Assembly (NCBI RefSeq): GCF_031458255.1
Contig: NZ_JAVDYC010000001.1
Coordinates: 2,055,001-2,119,000 of the forward strand
DNA: 64,000 bases
Reading direction: 5' to 3'
From: Catenuloplanes niger
GTDB taxonomy: Bacteria; Actinomycetota; Actinomycetes; Mycobacteriales; Micromonosporaceae
Shown here: piece by piece, positions 27,757 through 35,610 of the stretch
How positions within the stretch are numbered: the stretch's first letter is position 1
Layout: the number at the start of each line of letters is the position of its first letter
Made by a program: the position numbers and the translations under genes
Notes under the pieces: model-generated
What the model saw: only the letters and a program-made list of their open reading frames with translations
What the model was told of the DNA's origin: nothing
Databases searched by the model: none

Positions 27757-29298
27757 TCACCGGTCCGGAGCACCGCCGTCCGCGCCGTACTCGTTGAACC
27801 AGCGCGCCAGCCGGCCGCGCCGGCTCACCGCGCGCAGCCGCCGCTCCGCGACCTCGCGGACCTCCGCGGTCGCCACGATGAGCAGGCTGTCGCCGGACCG
27901 CAGCCGGGTGTCCGGCGCCGGCACGAACCCGGAGCCGTCGCGCACCACGAGCGTCACCGACGCGCCGACCGGCAGCCGCAACTCGTCCACGTGCACGCCG
28001 CTGAGCCGCGACCCGGCCGGGATCGCCAGCGTCAGCAGGTCCGCACCCATCCGGTCCAGCGGCGCGGTCTCCACCGACAGTTCGGTCGGCTCCGCGCCGG
28101 CCACCACGCCGAGGCGGCGGGCCAGCGGCGCCAGCGTCCCGCCCTGGACCAGCGTGAAGATCACCACGAGCACGAAGACCACGTCGAAGAGCCGCCGCGC
28201 ACCGGGTACGGACTCGGAGAGCGGGATCGTGGCCAGCACGATCGGCACCGCGCCGCGCAGCCCGGCCCAGGACAGGAACGTCTGCTCGCGCCAGCCCAGC
28301 CGGATCCGCCGGCGCAGCGGCCGCAGCAGCGTGTACGGCAGCGCGGACACCACCACCGACAGCGGCCGCGCCAGCAGCACCAGCGCGAGGCCGGCGACCA
28401 GCGCCTCGTCGATCGCGCCGGGCAGCCGGTCCGGCGCCGCGAGCAGGCCGAGCAGCACGAACAGGCCGATCTGCGCGGTCCAGGCCAGGCCGTCCGCGAA
28501 GCCGAGGATCGCCGCCCGGTGCGGCAGCCGCGCGTTGCCGAGCAGCACCCCGGCGACGTACACCGCGAGGAAGCCGGACGCGTGCGCGACCGCACCGGCC
28601 GCGTACGCCAGCACGGTCAGCGCCACGGCCGCGATCGGGTAGAGCCCGGCGGACGGCAGCGCGGCATGCCGGAGCAGCCAGCGGCCGGAGACGCCCACGG
28701 CGTAGCCGATCACGGCACCGGCGACCAGCTCGTACGCGACGACCAGCAGCTCGTACCACCAGGGATGGGCACCGAAGCCGGTGGTGGAGAGCAGGACCAC
28801 GACGATGACCACCGGCGCGTCGTTCATGCCGGACTCGGCCTCCAGCGTGGCGACCAGCCGCGGAGGCAGCCGCAGGCGGCGGAGCGTGGCGAAGACCGCG
28901 GCCGCGTCCGTGGACGACAGCACCGCGCCGTAGAGCAGCGCGAGCCGCCAGTCCAGGCCGAGCAGCAGGTGCACGACCACGCCGACCGTGACGATGCTGA
29001 CCGCGACGCCGGCCGTGGAGAGCAGCGCGGCCAGGCCGAGTACCGGGCGCAGCGTGCTGACCCGCGCGGTCAGGCCACCCTCCGCGATGATCACGATGAG
29101 GGCGCAGAAGCCGAGCACCCGGGTCAGCTCCGCGTCGTCGAACCGGATGCCGAGCCCGTCCTCGCCGATCAGGAGACCGATGCCGAGGTAGATCAGCAGG
29201 CTGGGGAAGCCGAAGCGGGTGGAGATGCGGACCGCGGCGACCGCGATCAGGACGACGGCGGCGCCGAGCAGCAGCGCCAGGTCTATGTCGCCGCTCAC
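27757..29298 (-). CDS. CPA1-family K+/H+ or Na+/H+ antiporter with TrkA-C domain
   Basis: 513 residues: about twelve membrane helices, with the ion-site region AVLSSTDAAAVFATL (the conserved Asp of CPA1 exchangers) and ESGMNDAPVVIVVVLL, and a C-terminal cytoplasmic RCK/TrkA-C domain of about 400-490 (LPVGASVTLVVRDG, LRSGDSLLIVAT). This layout matches the NhaP2/CvrA potassium-proton antiporters. The C-terminal domain likely senses a nucleotide or ion. The GTG overlaps the DUF167 gene stop (GTGA), so the two are co-translated. Confidence 0.9.
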   Translation of the reverse strand: MSGDIDLALLLGAAVVLIAVAAVRISTRFGFPSLLIYLGIGLLIGEDGLGIRFDDAELTRVLGFCALIVIIAEGGLTARVSTLRPVLGLAALLSTAGVAVSIVTVGVVVHLLLGLDWRLALLYGAVLSSTDAAAVFATLRRLRLPPRLVATLEAESGMNDAPVVIVVVLLSTTGFGAHPWWYELLVVAYELVAGAVIGYAVGVSGRWLLRHAALPSAGLYPIAAVALTVLAYAAGAVAHASGFLAVYVAGVLLGNARLPHRAAILGFADGLAWTAQIGLFVLLGLLAAPDRLPGAIDEALVAGLALVLLARPLSVVVSALPYTLLRPLRRRIRLGWREQTFLSWAGLRGAVPIVLATIPLSESVPGARRLFDVVFVLVVIFTLVQGGTLAPLARRLGVVAGAEPTELSVETAPLDRMGADLLTLAIPAGSRLSGVHVDELRLPVGASVTLVVRDGSGFVPAPDTRLRSGDSLLIVATAEVREVAERRLRAVSRRGRLARWFNEYGADGGAPDR

Positions 29299-29591
29299 CC
29301 GCCGTCCCGCAGCTCGGTCACGGCCGCGGACAGCGCCTCGGGCGCGCCCGCGACCAGGAAGACCTTGTCGCGGCTGGCGGCGCCGAGCTTCAGCGTGACG
29401 GACGCGGGCCGCACGCCGAGCGCGCTCGCCAGGGCCTTGCGCGCGGCCTCGGTGGCGCGGCCGTCGACCGGCGGCGCGTTGACGGCGACGACCAGCGCGG
29501 GGCCGTGCGGTCCGTCGTGCCGGCCACCGACGCGCGCGCGGGATGCACCGGGCTTCACCCGGACGGGCACGGAAAAGTCCATGCCCGTCAT
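29295..29591 (-). CDS. DUF167 (YggU-like) family protein
   Basis: A 98-residue protein with the family hallmarks VRVKPGASRARVGG at the N-terminus, VVAVNAPPVDGRATEAARKALA in the middle, and LKLGAASRDKVFLVAG near the end. The fold is known but its cellular role is not. It starts with ATG (a second ATG lies three codons on) and overlaps the antiporter start, an arrangement not obviously related to ion transport. Confidence 0.88.
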   Translation of the reverse strand: MTGMDFSVPVRVKPGASRARVGGRHDGPHGPALVVAVNAPPVDGRATEAARKALASALGVRPASVTLKLGAASRDKVFLVAGAPEALSAAVTELRDGG

Positions 29592-29636
29592 TCTGTCGAA
29601 CGGACCTGCGGGGGACCGGTTACGCGACTGTGAAGA

Positions 29637-30293
29637 TCACACACGGCGGGCGTCGGCGAGCAGCGCGCTGTCCGGCTCGCACAGGCCGCAGGGGGTGAAG
29701 CCGAGCTCGACCGCCTCGTTGACCGGGAGCGGCTCGGCCTCCTTGTCCATCAGGTGGACGCAGCCGGCGAGGTGGTACCGCGGGCGGCCGTCCACCACGT
29801 ACACGTCGGCGGTCATCCGGGCGACGCGCGCGGTCTCGGCGGCCGGCACCAGCTGCGGTTCCGGCTCGTCCTCCGGGTCGTCGACCGGCTCGCGCGGCGG
29901 CGGGACCGTGGCCTCGCGGTAGCTCGGCGCCTCCGGCTCGGCGGCGCCGTACCCCGGGTAGGCCTCGTCCCGGAACTCGGTGGAGGTGACGGTCGACGAG
30001 GTGCCCTCCCGTCGCTGCCGACGGCCCTCGTAACCGGCGAACTCCTCGTCGAGGTACTCCTCGGCGGGCGCACCGTACTCGTCGTTCTTCGAGTCGGCCT
30101 CGGCCATCACGTCGGCGTTGTCGACCATCTCGGCGCGTGCGGCGGCCGCCTGCCGCATGCCGACCACCAGGGTCACGGCCGCGAGCAGGCTGCCCACGAT
30201 CGAGCCGATCAGGAGCAGGCTGGACGCGCTCATCAACCCGAGCACGAGCAGCGCGATCGCGACGAGGATGAGCAGCAGGCTAATGACGATCAT
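29637..30293 (-). CDS. Membrane protein with C-terminal Cys/His motif, next to divIVA
   Basis: 218 residues. Two N-terminal membrane helices (VISLLLILVAIALLVLGLM and LLLIGSIVGSLLAAVTLVVGM) are followed by an acidic, Glu/Tyr/Pro-rich cytoplasmic region. The C-terminal segment reads RYHLAGCVHL then TPCGLCEPD, an H-x3-C and C-x2-C set resembling the metal-binding motif of Ada-like proteins. The gene is 21 bases downstream of divIVA on the same strand, so it may be part of the polar-growth run. Function unknown; ATG start. Confidence 0.75.
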   Translation of the reverse strand: MIVISLLLILVAIALLVLGLMSASSLLLIGSIVGSLLAAVTLVVGMRQAAAARAEMVDNADVMAEADSKNDEYGAPAEEYLDEEFAGYEGRRQRREGTSSTVTSTEFRDEAYPGYGAAEPEAPSYREATVPPPREPVDDPEDEPEPQLVPAAETARVARMTADVYVVDGRPRYHLAGCVHLMDKEAEPLPVNEAVELGFTPCGLCEPDSALLADARRV

Positions 30294-30314
30294 GGCTCAC
30301 CCCCGTCGCGAGGA

Positions 30315-31142
30315 CTAGCGGCCGGACTCGATCGAGGAGCCGCTGCGACCGCCGCCGTACGACGAGGCCAGGCCCGCCGCGGCGAGACCGCCGGATCCGC
30401 CCACGGCGCGGTTGCCCTCGCTGCGGGTCAGCTCCGCCTCGAGCCCCTGGCCACGACCGTCGAGGTCGCGCAGCTGGCTCTCGAGGTACGCCTTCAGCCG
30501 GGTGCGGTACTCGCGCTCGAACTGCTTGAGCTCCTCGATGTGCTTCTGCAGCGCCGACCGCTTCGCGTCCAGGCCGCCCATGGCCTCCTGGTGACGCTGG
30601 CGGGCGTCACGCTCGAGCGCGTCCGCCTTGGCCCGCGCCTCGCGGGTGACCTCCTCCGCCTTGGTGCGGGCGTCGGTCAGCAGCTTGTCGGCCTCCCGGC
30701 GCGCGTCGGCGACGTGGTCGTCGGCGGTGCGCTGGGCCATCATCAGCACGCGGAGCGCCTGCTGCTCGCCGTCGGGGTTGGTGCCGGCACCCATGCCACC
30801 GGCGGGACCACCCTGCGCGCGCACCTGGTCGAGCTCGGCCTGCATGGCGCGAGCGGCCTGGTCGGCGGCGGCCTTGTCCCGCTGGACGCGGTCGAGCTGC
30901 GCCTTGAGGTCGTTGAGCTCGGCGGCCATCCGCGGGTCGGCGCCCGGACCGGCCGGGGCGACGGGGCGGCCGCCACCACGCTCGACCTGAGCGCGGAGCT
31001 CGTTGTTCTCTTCGATCAGACGGGCGAGCTCGCGCTCGACCTCGTCGAGGAAGGCGTCGACCTCCTCCTCGTCGTACCCCCGCTTGCCGATGGGGGGTTT
31101 TTTGAAGGCGACGTTGTGGACGTCGGCCGGGGTCAGCGGCAT
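30315..31142 (-). CDS. divIVA: Polar growth coiled-coil protein DivIVA (Wag31)
   Basis: 275 residues. The N-terminal membrane-binding domain begins MPLTPADVHNVAFKKPPIGK and includes RGYDEEEVDAFLDEVE; long coiled coils follow at about 75-110 and 130-235, with a Gly/Pro linker between and a Gly/Ser tail. In actinomycetes this protein marks hyphal tips and directs apical wall synthesis. The ATG has GAGGAG 6 bases upstream. It is downstream of sepF and yggT, as in the standard dcw order. Confidence 0.95.
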   Translation of the reverse strand: MPLTPADVHNVAFKKPPIGKRGYDEEEVDAFLDEVERELARLIEENNELRAQVERGGGRPVAPAGPGADPRMAAELNDLKAQLDRVQRDKAAADQAARAMQAELDQVRAQGGPAGGMGAGTNPDGEQQALRVLMMAQRTADDHVADARREADKLLTDARTKAEEVTREARAKADALERDARQRHQEAMGGLDAKRSALQKHIEELKQFEREYRTRLKAYLESQLRDLDGRGQGLEAELTRSEGNRAVGGSGGLAAAGLASSYGGGRSGSSIESGR

Positions 31143-31212
31143 CGAAACTCCTCGGGTCAGTTGCGGCCGCGTGGCGCGCTGGTCGTCAGGTTCTCAACCC
31201 TTTGCACGTTGT

Positions 31213-31512
31213 TCACCTGATGATCAACGGCCGTACCACGAGTTCCATCAGCACGATCAGGATAACCAGCAGCACAAGGGAGGCCAGGTCGAAGCTCACG
31301 GTACCAATTCGCAGTGGTGGGATCACACGCCTCAACGCCTTGAGGGGTGGATCAGTGACGCTCCACACCGACTCCAGTGCCGCGGCCGCGCCCCGGCTCG
31401 GCTGCCATCGCCGCCCGTACTGCAGCACCGCGCCCAGCACGAACCGTGCCAGCAGTGTCAGGAAGAACACGTACAGCAGCAGGTAGAGGACTTGCAACGG
31501 GATCGACAGCAC
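31213..31512 (-). CDS. yggT: YggT-family membrane protein
   Basis: 99 residues with two hydrophobic segments (VLYLLLYVFFLTLLARFVLG and LASLVLLVILIVLMELVV) and the typical middle VTDPPLKALRRVIPPLRIG. The family occurs between sepF and divIVA in Gram-positive bacteria and is linked to division and nucleoid or membrane organisation, though its biochemistry is unclear. GTG start. Confidence 0.9.
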   Translation of the reverse strand: MLSIPLQVLYLLLYVFFLTLLARFVLGAVLQYGRRWQPSRGAAAALESVWSVTDPPLKALRRVIPPLRIGTVSFDLASLVLLVILIVLMELVVRPLIIR

Positions 31513-31554
31513 GGCGAGCGGGGCCCCTATGTAGCTCAGGTAGACAGGGTCGGG

Positions 31555-32310
31555 TCAGGTCTGGCTGAAAAACCCGCCCTCGGCGATCTTGGCCTTGTCC
31601 TCCGCGGTGACCTGAACGTTGGCCGGCGAGAGCAGGAAAACCCGGTTGGTCACTCGCTCGATCGTACCCCGAAGACCGAACGCCAGTCCGGCCGCGAAGT
31701 CGACGAGACGGCGAGCGTCACCCTCATCCATCTCGGTGAGATTGATGATCACGGGCACACCGTCCCGGAAGTGCTCGCCGATCGTCCGCGCCTCCCGGTA
31801 CGTGGTCGGGTGCAGCGTGGTGATCTGGTAGCGCTGCTCCTCCTCCGGCACCGTGACCCGGCTCGGGGCGGGCAGCGGCGGCGCCAGCGCGAGGCTCTCC
31901 TGCGTGGGGTAGGTGAGCGCGGCGGAGACCCCGCCACCCGTTCGGGTGATCGGCCGTACCGTCGCGGACTGCTGCTCCTGCTGCTCACGCTCGCGCTCGG
32001 CACGCTCGGCCTCGATGCGCTCCATCTCCTCGCGCACGGAGGAGCGGGACGGCCGCTCGTGCCGCTCCCGGTCGATGCGCGAGGTCCGGTCGCGGACGTC
32101 GGACCGGCCGCGGGTGCGGGGCACCGCCGGCGGCTCGTCGATCTCCTCGTCCTCGTCCTCGAAGTCCTCGGTGTACCGCCGGCGGTCGTGGTCACGCCCG
32201 CGGTAGTTCGACCGGTAGCCGTCGTCGTTGTAGCGCGAGTCGTCGTAGCGGGGGTCGTCGTCCTCCTCGACGAGACCGAGCCAGACACCCGCCCGGCGCA
32301 GGGCGCTCAT
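31555..32310 (-). CDS. sepF: Cell division protein SepF
   Basis: 251 residues. An N-terminal amphipathic helix ([16 protein letters not shown]) would bind membrane; an Asp/Arg-rich linker of about 120 residues follows. The C-terminal SepF domain (about 160-240: [38 protein letters not shown]) binds FtsZ and carries the [14 protein letters not shown] face. SepF is the main FtsZ membrane anchor in actinobacteria, which lack FtsA. The gap of 290 bases to yggS contains a weak overlapping frame that was not accepted. Confidence 0.94.
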   Translation of the reverse strand: MSALRRAGVWLGLVEEDDDPRYDDSRYNDDGYRSNYRGRDHDRRRYTEDFEDEDEEIDEPPAVPRTRGRSDVRDRTSRIDRERHERPSRSSVREEMERIEAERAEREREQQEQQSATVRPITRTGGGVSAALTYPTQESLALAPPLPAPSRVTVPEEEQRYQITTLHPTTYREARTIGEHFRDGVPVIINLTEMDEGDARRLVDFAAGLAFGLRGTIERVTNRVFLLSPANVQVTAEDKAKIAEGGFFSQT

Positions 32311-32600
32311 CCGATCACCTCCGCGCCGCGGAGGCGGACAGCGTGACGCAGCACCGCGAGCCCCTCCCGCGTCCGCCGAGCGTGCTCGCCGAACCTCGTA
32401 CCGTTACGCCCTCTCATGCCTGCCCCCACCTCGCCTCCGCCGTGACGGCACCGCCCCCTGCCGTGCCGCTGCCCTGCGGTGGAACCGTCGACATCAGTCC
32501 CTCCCCGGACCGGCGAGGGCCGGTTGATACCCCCGCTGGACCTTCGTGAATCCCCCATCGCGGTTGAATCACACTCATGTAGTTCGGTTCCGCGGTCAGG

Positions 32601-33299
32601 CTACCGCAGCGGTGCGCGCATGCCGAGCAACGCGCCGCCCACCCTCACGTGTGTCGCGCCGTGCGCGATCGCCGCCTCCAGATCGCCGCTCATGCCCGCG
32701 GAGACCAGGTCCGCACCCGGGTGCGCGGCCCGCATGCGCGCCGCCACCTCGGCCAGCCGGGCGAACGCGGCGGCCGGCTCCCAGTCCTGCGGCGCCACCG
32801 CCATCACGCCGCGCAGCGTCAGCTCCGGGCGGGCGGCGATCGCGTCGGCGACCCGGTCGACGTCGGCGCCCACGGCACCGCCGCGGTGCGGTTCGCCGTC
32901 CAGGTTGACCTGGACCAGCGCCTCGATCGGGGTGTCGCGCTGCCGGCCGGCCGCGGTGGCGAGCGCCTCGACGAGCCGCTCGCTGTCCACCGAGTGCACG
33001 ACGTCCGCGTACCGGGCGACCGAACGGGCCTTGTTGCGCTGCAGTTGCCCGATGTAGTGCCAGCGGACCGGCGCGGTGACCGCCGCCGCCTTCGGGGCGG
33101 CCTCCTGGTCGCGGTTCTCCCCCACGTCCGTGACGCCGAGCGCGGCGAGGTGCGCCACGTCCGACGCCGGGTAGGTCTTGGTCACCGCGATCAGCGTCAC
33201 GTCGGCCGGGTCCCGCCCGGCCGCCGCGCAGGCCGCGTCGATGCGGGCACGCACCGCGGCCAGGTTGCCGGCGATCTCGTCCCGCCGCGCGTCGCTCAC
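32601..33299 (-). CDS. yggS: YggS-family PLP homeostasis protein
   Basis: 232 residues of the alanine-racemase-like (beta/alpha)8 fold. The PLP lysine lies in LIAVTKTYPASDV, with GVTDVGENRDQEA, WHYIGQLQRNKA and GMSGDLEAAI as further family motifs. The usual role is PLP balance. The GTG used here follows a seven-codon micro-frame that starts with the same 12 bases (GTGAGCGACGCG at 33319-33308 and again at 33299-33288); GGGAGAG in front of the second copy supports the chosen start. The gene that normally precedes it, pgeF/ylmD, is absent, and a hairpin separates it from ftsZ. Confidence 0.92.
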   Translation of the reverse strand: MSDARRDEIAGNLAAVRARIDAACAAAGRDPADVTLIAVTKTYPASDVAHLAALGVTDVGENRDQEAAPKAAAVTAPVRWHYIGQLQRNKARSVARYADVVHSVDSERLVEALATAAGRQRDTPIEALVQVNLDGEPHRGGAVGADVDRVADAIAARPELTLRGVMAVAPQDWEPAAAFARLAEVAARMRAAHPGADLVSAGMSGDLEAAIAHGATHVRVGGALLGMRAPLR

Positions 33300-33337
33300 T
33301 GCTCTCCCGCGTCGCTCACTGATTTCCCTCTGATGAG

Positions 33338-33368
33338 AGAACCGGCCCGGGGGTCCCGGGCCGGTTCT
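33338..33368 (-). terminator. Hairpin after ftsZ
   Basis: AGAACCGGCCCGGG and its complement form a 14-bp stem with a 3-base loop, starting 5 bases after the ftsZ stop. It likely ends the ftsZ transcript ahead of yggS. Confidence 0.7.
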
Positions 33369-33373
33369 GATGC

Positions 33374-34474
33374 TCAGGAGCCGTTCTTCAGGAAGTCCGG
33401 CACGTCGACGTCGTCGAAGAGCACCTTGCGGCGCTCCTGCGGCGGCGGCGGGAGCGGGTTGGCCGGCGTGGTCGGCAGCGGGGCCGGCTGCGGCTTGCGC
33501 ACCGAGTCCACCGGCTTGTACGCCGGGGCGCCGCCGTCGAAGCCGGCCGCGATCACGGTCACCCGCACCTCGTCGCCGAGCGCGTCGTCGATCACCGCGC
33601 CGAAGATGATGTTCGCGTCCGGGTGGGCCGCGTCCGTCACCAGCTGCGCCGCGTCGTTGATCTCGAACAGGCCGAGATCCGAGCCGCCGGCGATGGAGAG
33701 CAGCACGCCGCGCGCGCCGTCCATGCTCTGCTCCAGCAGCGGGCTGGAGATCGCCGCCTCGGCCGCCTCGACCGCGCGGTTGTCGCCGCGGGCGCTGCCG
33801 ATGCCCATCAGCGCGCTGCCCGCGCCGGACATGACGCTCTTCACGTCCGCGAAGTCGAGGTTGATCAGGCCCGGCGTGGTGATCAGGTCGGTGATGCCCT
33901 GGACACCGGAGAGCAGGACCTGGTCGGCCTGGCGGAACGCGTCCATCATGCTTATTCCGCGGTCACCGAGCGCGAGCAGCCGGTCGTTCGGGATCACGAT
34001 CAGCGTGTCGCACTGGTTGCGCAGCTCGTCGATGCCGGACTCGGCCTGCACCTGCCGGCGCTTGCCCTCGAACGAGAACGGCCGGGTCACCACGCCGATG
34101 GTGAGCGCGCCGAGCTTGCGGGCGATGTTCGCGACGACCGGCGCGCCACCGGTGCCGGTGCCGCCGCCCTCGCCGCAGGTCACGAACACCATGTCCGCGC
34201 CCTTGAGGACCTCTTCGATCTCGTCGCGGTGGTCCTCGGCCGCGTTCTTGCCGACGTCGGGATTCGCACCCGCGCCAAGACCACGGGTCAGCTCGCGACC
34301 CACGTCCAGCTTCACGTCGGCGTCACTCATCAGAAGCGCCTGCGCGTCGGTATTGATCGCGATGAACTCGACACCCTTGAGCCCAACCTCGATCATTCGG
34401 TTGACGGCGTTGACGCCGCCGCCACCGATACCGACGACCTTGATAACCGCCAGGTAGTTGTGCGGAGGAGTCAT
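33374..34474 (-). CDS. ftsZ: Cell division GTPase FtsZ
   Basis: 366 residues. The tubulin signature GGGTGTG is at 104-110, the N-terminal nucleotide loop is [16 protein letters not shown], and the T7 catalytic loop is [14 protein letters not shown] Pro-rich linker of about 30 residues leads to the C-terminal peptide [13 protein letters not shown] that binds SepF and other partners. The ATG is preceded by GGGAAGG. A 365-base non-coding gap separates it from ftsQ and holds a promoter and structured elements, so ftsZ can be expressed apart from the mur genes. Confidence 0.97.
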   Translation of the reverse strand: MTPPHNYLAVIKVVGIGGGGVNAVNRMIEVGLKGVEFIAINTDAQALLMSDADVKLDVGRELTRGLGAGANPDVGKNAAEDHRDEIEEVLKGADMVFVTCGEGGGTGTGGAPVVANIARKLGALTIGVVTRPFSFEGKRRQVQAESGIDELRNQCDTLIVIPNDRLLALGDRGISMMDAFRQADQVLLSGVQGITDLITTPGLINLDFADVKSVMSGAGSALMGIGSARGDNRAVEAAEAAISSPLLEQSMDGARGVLLSIAGGSDLGLFEINDAAQLVTDAAHPDANIIFGAVIDDALGDEVRVTVIAAGFDGGAPAYKPVDSVRKPQPAPLPTTPANPLPPPPQERRKVLFDDVDVPDFLKNGS

Positions 34475-34580
34475 CGGTCTGCCTTCCCTTCCCCGAGGTT
34501 GACGGGCATCGGCGACAAAGGCCCGGTCAGGCCGTGTCGACTTATGCTCCGGAACGTTGAGGTTGAGGCGGAACCCTCAC

Positions 34581-34609
34581 CCTCTACTAGAGGTCGAGAG
34601 TTATGTCAA
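34581..34609 (-). promoter_or_regulatory. ftsZ promoter with palindromic -10 region
   Basis: On the minus strand TTGACA (34609-34604) is followed after 17 bases by TAGAGG (34586-34581). The -10 region is covered by the 13-bp palindrome CCTCTACTAGAGG (34581-34593), a possible operator. The leader to the ftsZ ATG would be about 100 bases. Confidence 0.5.
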
Positions 34610-34736
34610 CCACGCAACCTCTCCGGCAACGTATGCGGACGTGAGGCCGCAACCAAGAACCGACGCGGCGTGTCGTGTTTTTGGTCGTCCCGCCCGGTGT
34701 GCGACGCGACGCCGCACTTCAGCACCATACAGGCCA

Positions 34737-34769
34737 TTTCGGGCGACGCCGATGCGTCTTTGCCCGAAA
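34737..34769. other. Structured stem-loop in the ftsQ-ftsZ gap
   Basis: TTTCGGGC/GCCCGAAA (8 bp) encloses a second helix GACGC/GCGTC with a CGAT loop and a TTT bulge. It lies 70-100 bases after ftsQ and could act as a terminator, processing site or leader structure. Confidence 0.45.
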
Positions 34770-34839
34770 AGGCCGCATTGTCGGTGGTGTCGTACGCCGC
34801 ATGTGTCGAACGTCGCCCGCCGAGGACGACGGCGGCCGT

Positions 34840-35610
34840 CTAGCGGAGTGACACGACCTCGGGCGCGCTCACGTCGATCGTCTTCTCCTCGCGGTCCAGC
34901 AGCGCCGTGGCCACCGAGGACTTCACGGCGTTCTGCGAGGAGTCGCCCCAGACGATGGTCCGCTCGTCCGCCAGGTTGAGCCGGATCCGGGCCGGCGCCT
35001 CCACCGTCACGGAGATCAACTGCGCCTTCAGCTCGGCGCTGAGCGAGGCCAGCACCTCCAGCCCGGCGCGCGTGTTGACGTCGTCCGGGCCCGGCTGCAC
35101 GACCTCCAGGCGCGGCAGCCCGTCCGGACGCTCCGGCAGCGTCCGGAACGCCACGCCCTCGTCGTCCACCACGGCGAAGCCGTCACCCCGCGGGACCGCG
35201 GCCACGCCGGTGCGCTCGATCACCTCGATCAGCAGCGTGCCGGGCCAGCGGCGGGAGACGACCGCGCGGTCCACCGGCGCCAGCGCCTCCACCCGGGACG
35301 CGACCGCGCCGACGTCGACCCGGGCCAGCGGCGTCAGGTCCGGCACCGCGGCGGCGGCGCGCACCTGCGGCGGGTCGAGCAGCGCCGCGCCGGTCACCTC
35401 GACCCGGCGCACGCCGAGCACGCTGGTGCCGTAGATCATCCAGCCGATGCCGGACGCGACCGCGAGGATCGCCACGGCGATCGCCCAGGGCAGCGCCGCC
35501 CGGATCCGGCGCTGGCGGGCACGGCGCATGAACCGCCGCACGGACGGCGGCACCGCGTCCCGGTCCGCCCGGACCAGCCGCCAGCGCCGCACGCCGCCCG
35601 GATCGCTCAT
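34840..35610 (-). CDS. ftsQ: Cell division protein FtsQ
   Basis: 256 residues: a basic cytoplasmic head (VRRFMRRARQRRIRAALPW), one membrane helix (AIAVAILAVASGIGWMIYG), then an external POTRA domain (VLGVRRVEVTGAALLDPPQVRAAA, whose first part matches the family) and the FtsQ beta domain ending VSAPEVVSLR. It links FtsW/FtsI with FtsL/FtsB at the septum. The ATG overlaps the murC stop (ATGA). Confidence 0.93.
   Translation of the reverse strand: MSDPGGVRRWRLVRADRDAVPPSVRRFMRRARQRRIRAALPWAIAVAILAVASGIGWMIYGTSVLGVRRVEVTGAALLDPPQVRAAAAVPDLTPLARVDVGAVASRVEALAPVDRAVVSRRWPGTLLIEVIERTGVAAVPRGDGFAVVDDEGVAFRTLPERPDGLPRLEVVQPGPDDVNTRAGLEVLASLSAELKAQLISVTVEAPARIRLNLADERTIVWGDSSQNAVKSSVATALLDREEKTIDVSAPEVVSLR

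Noticed and set aside
32307-32558. 83-residue frame that overlaps the sepF start by four bases
   Set aside because: The product is a low-complexity Arg/Gly-rich sequence with no ribosome binding site and no domain. The overlap alone is weak evidence in such GC-rich DNA, so the 290-base gap is treated as non-coding.
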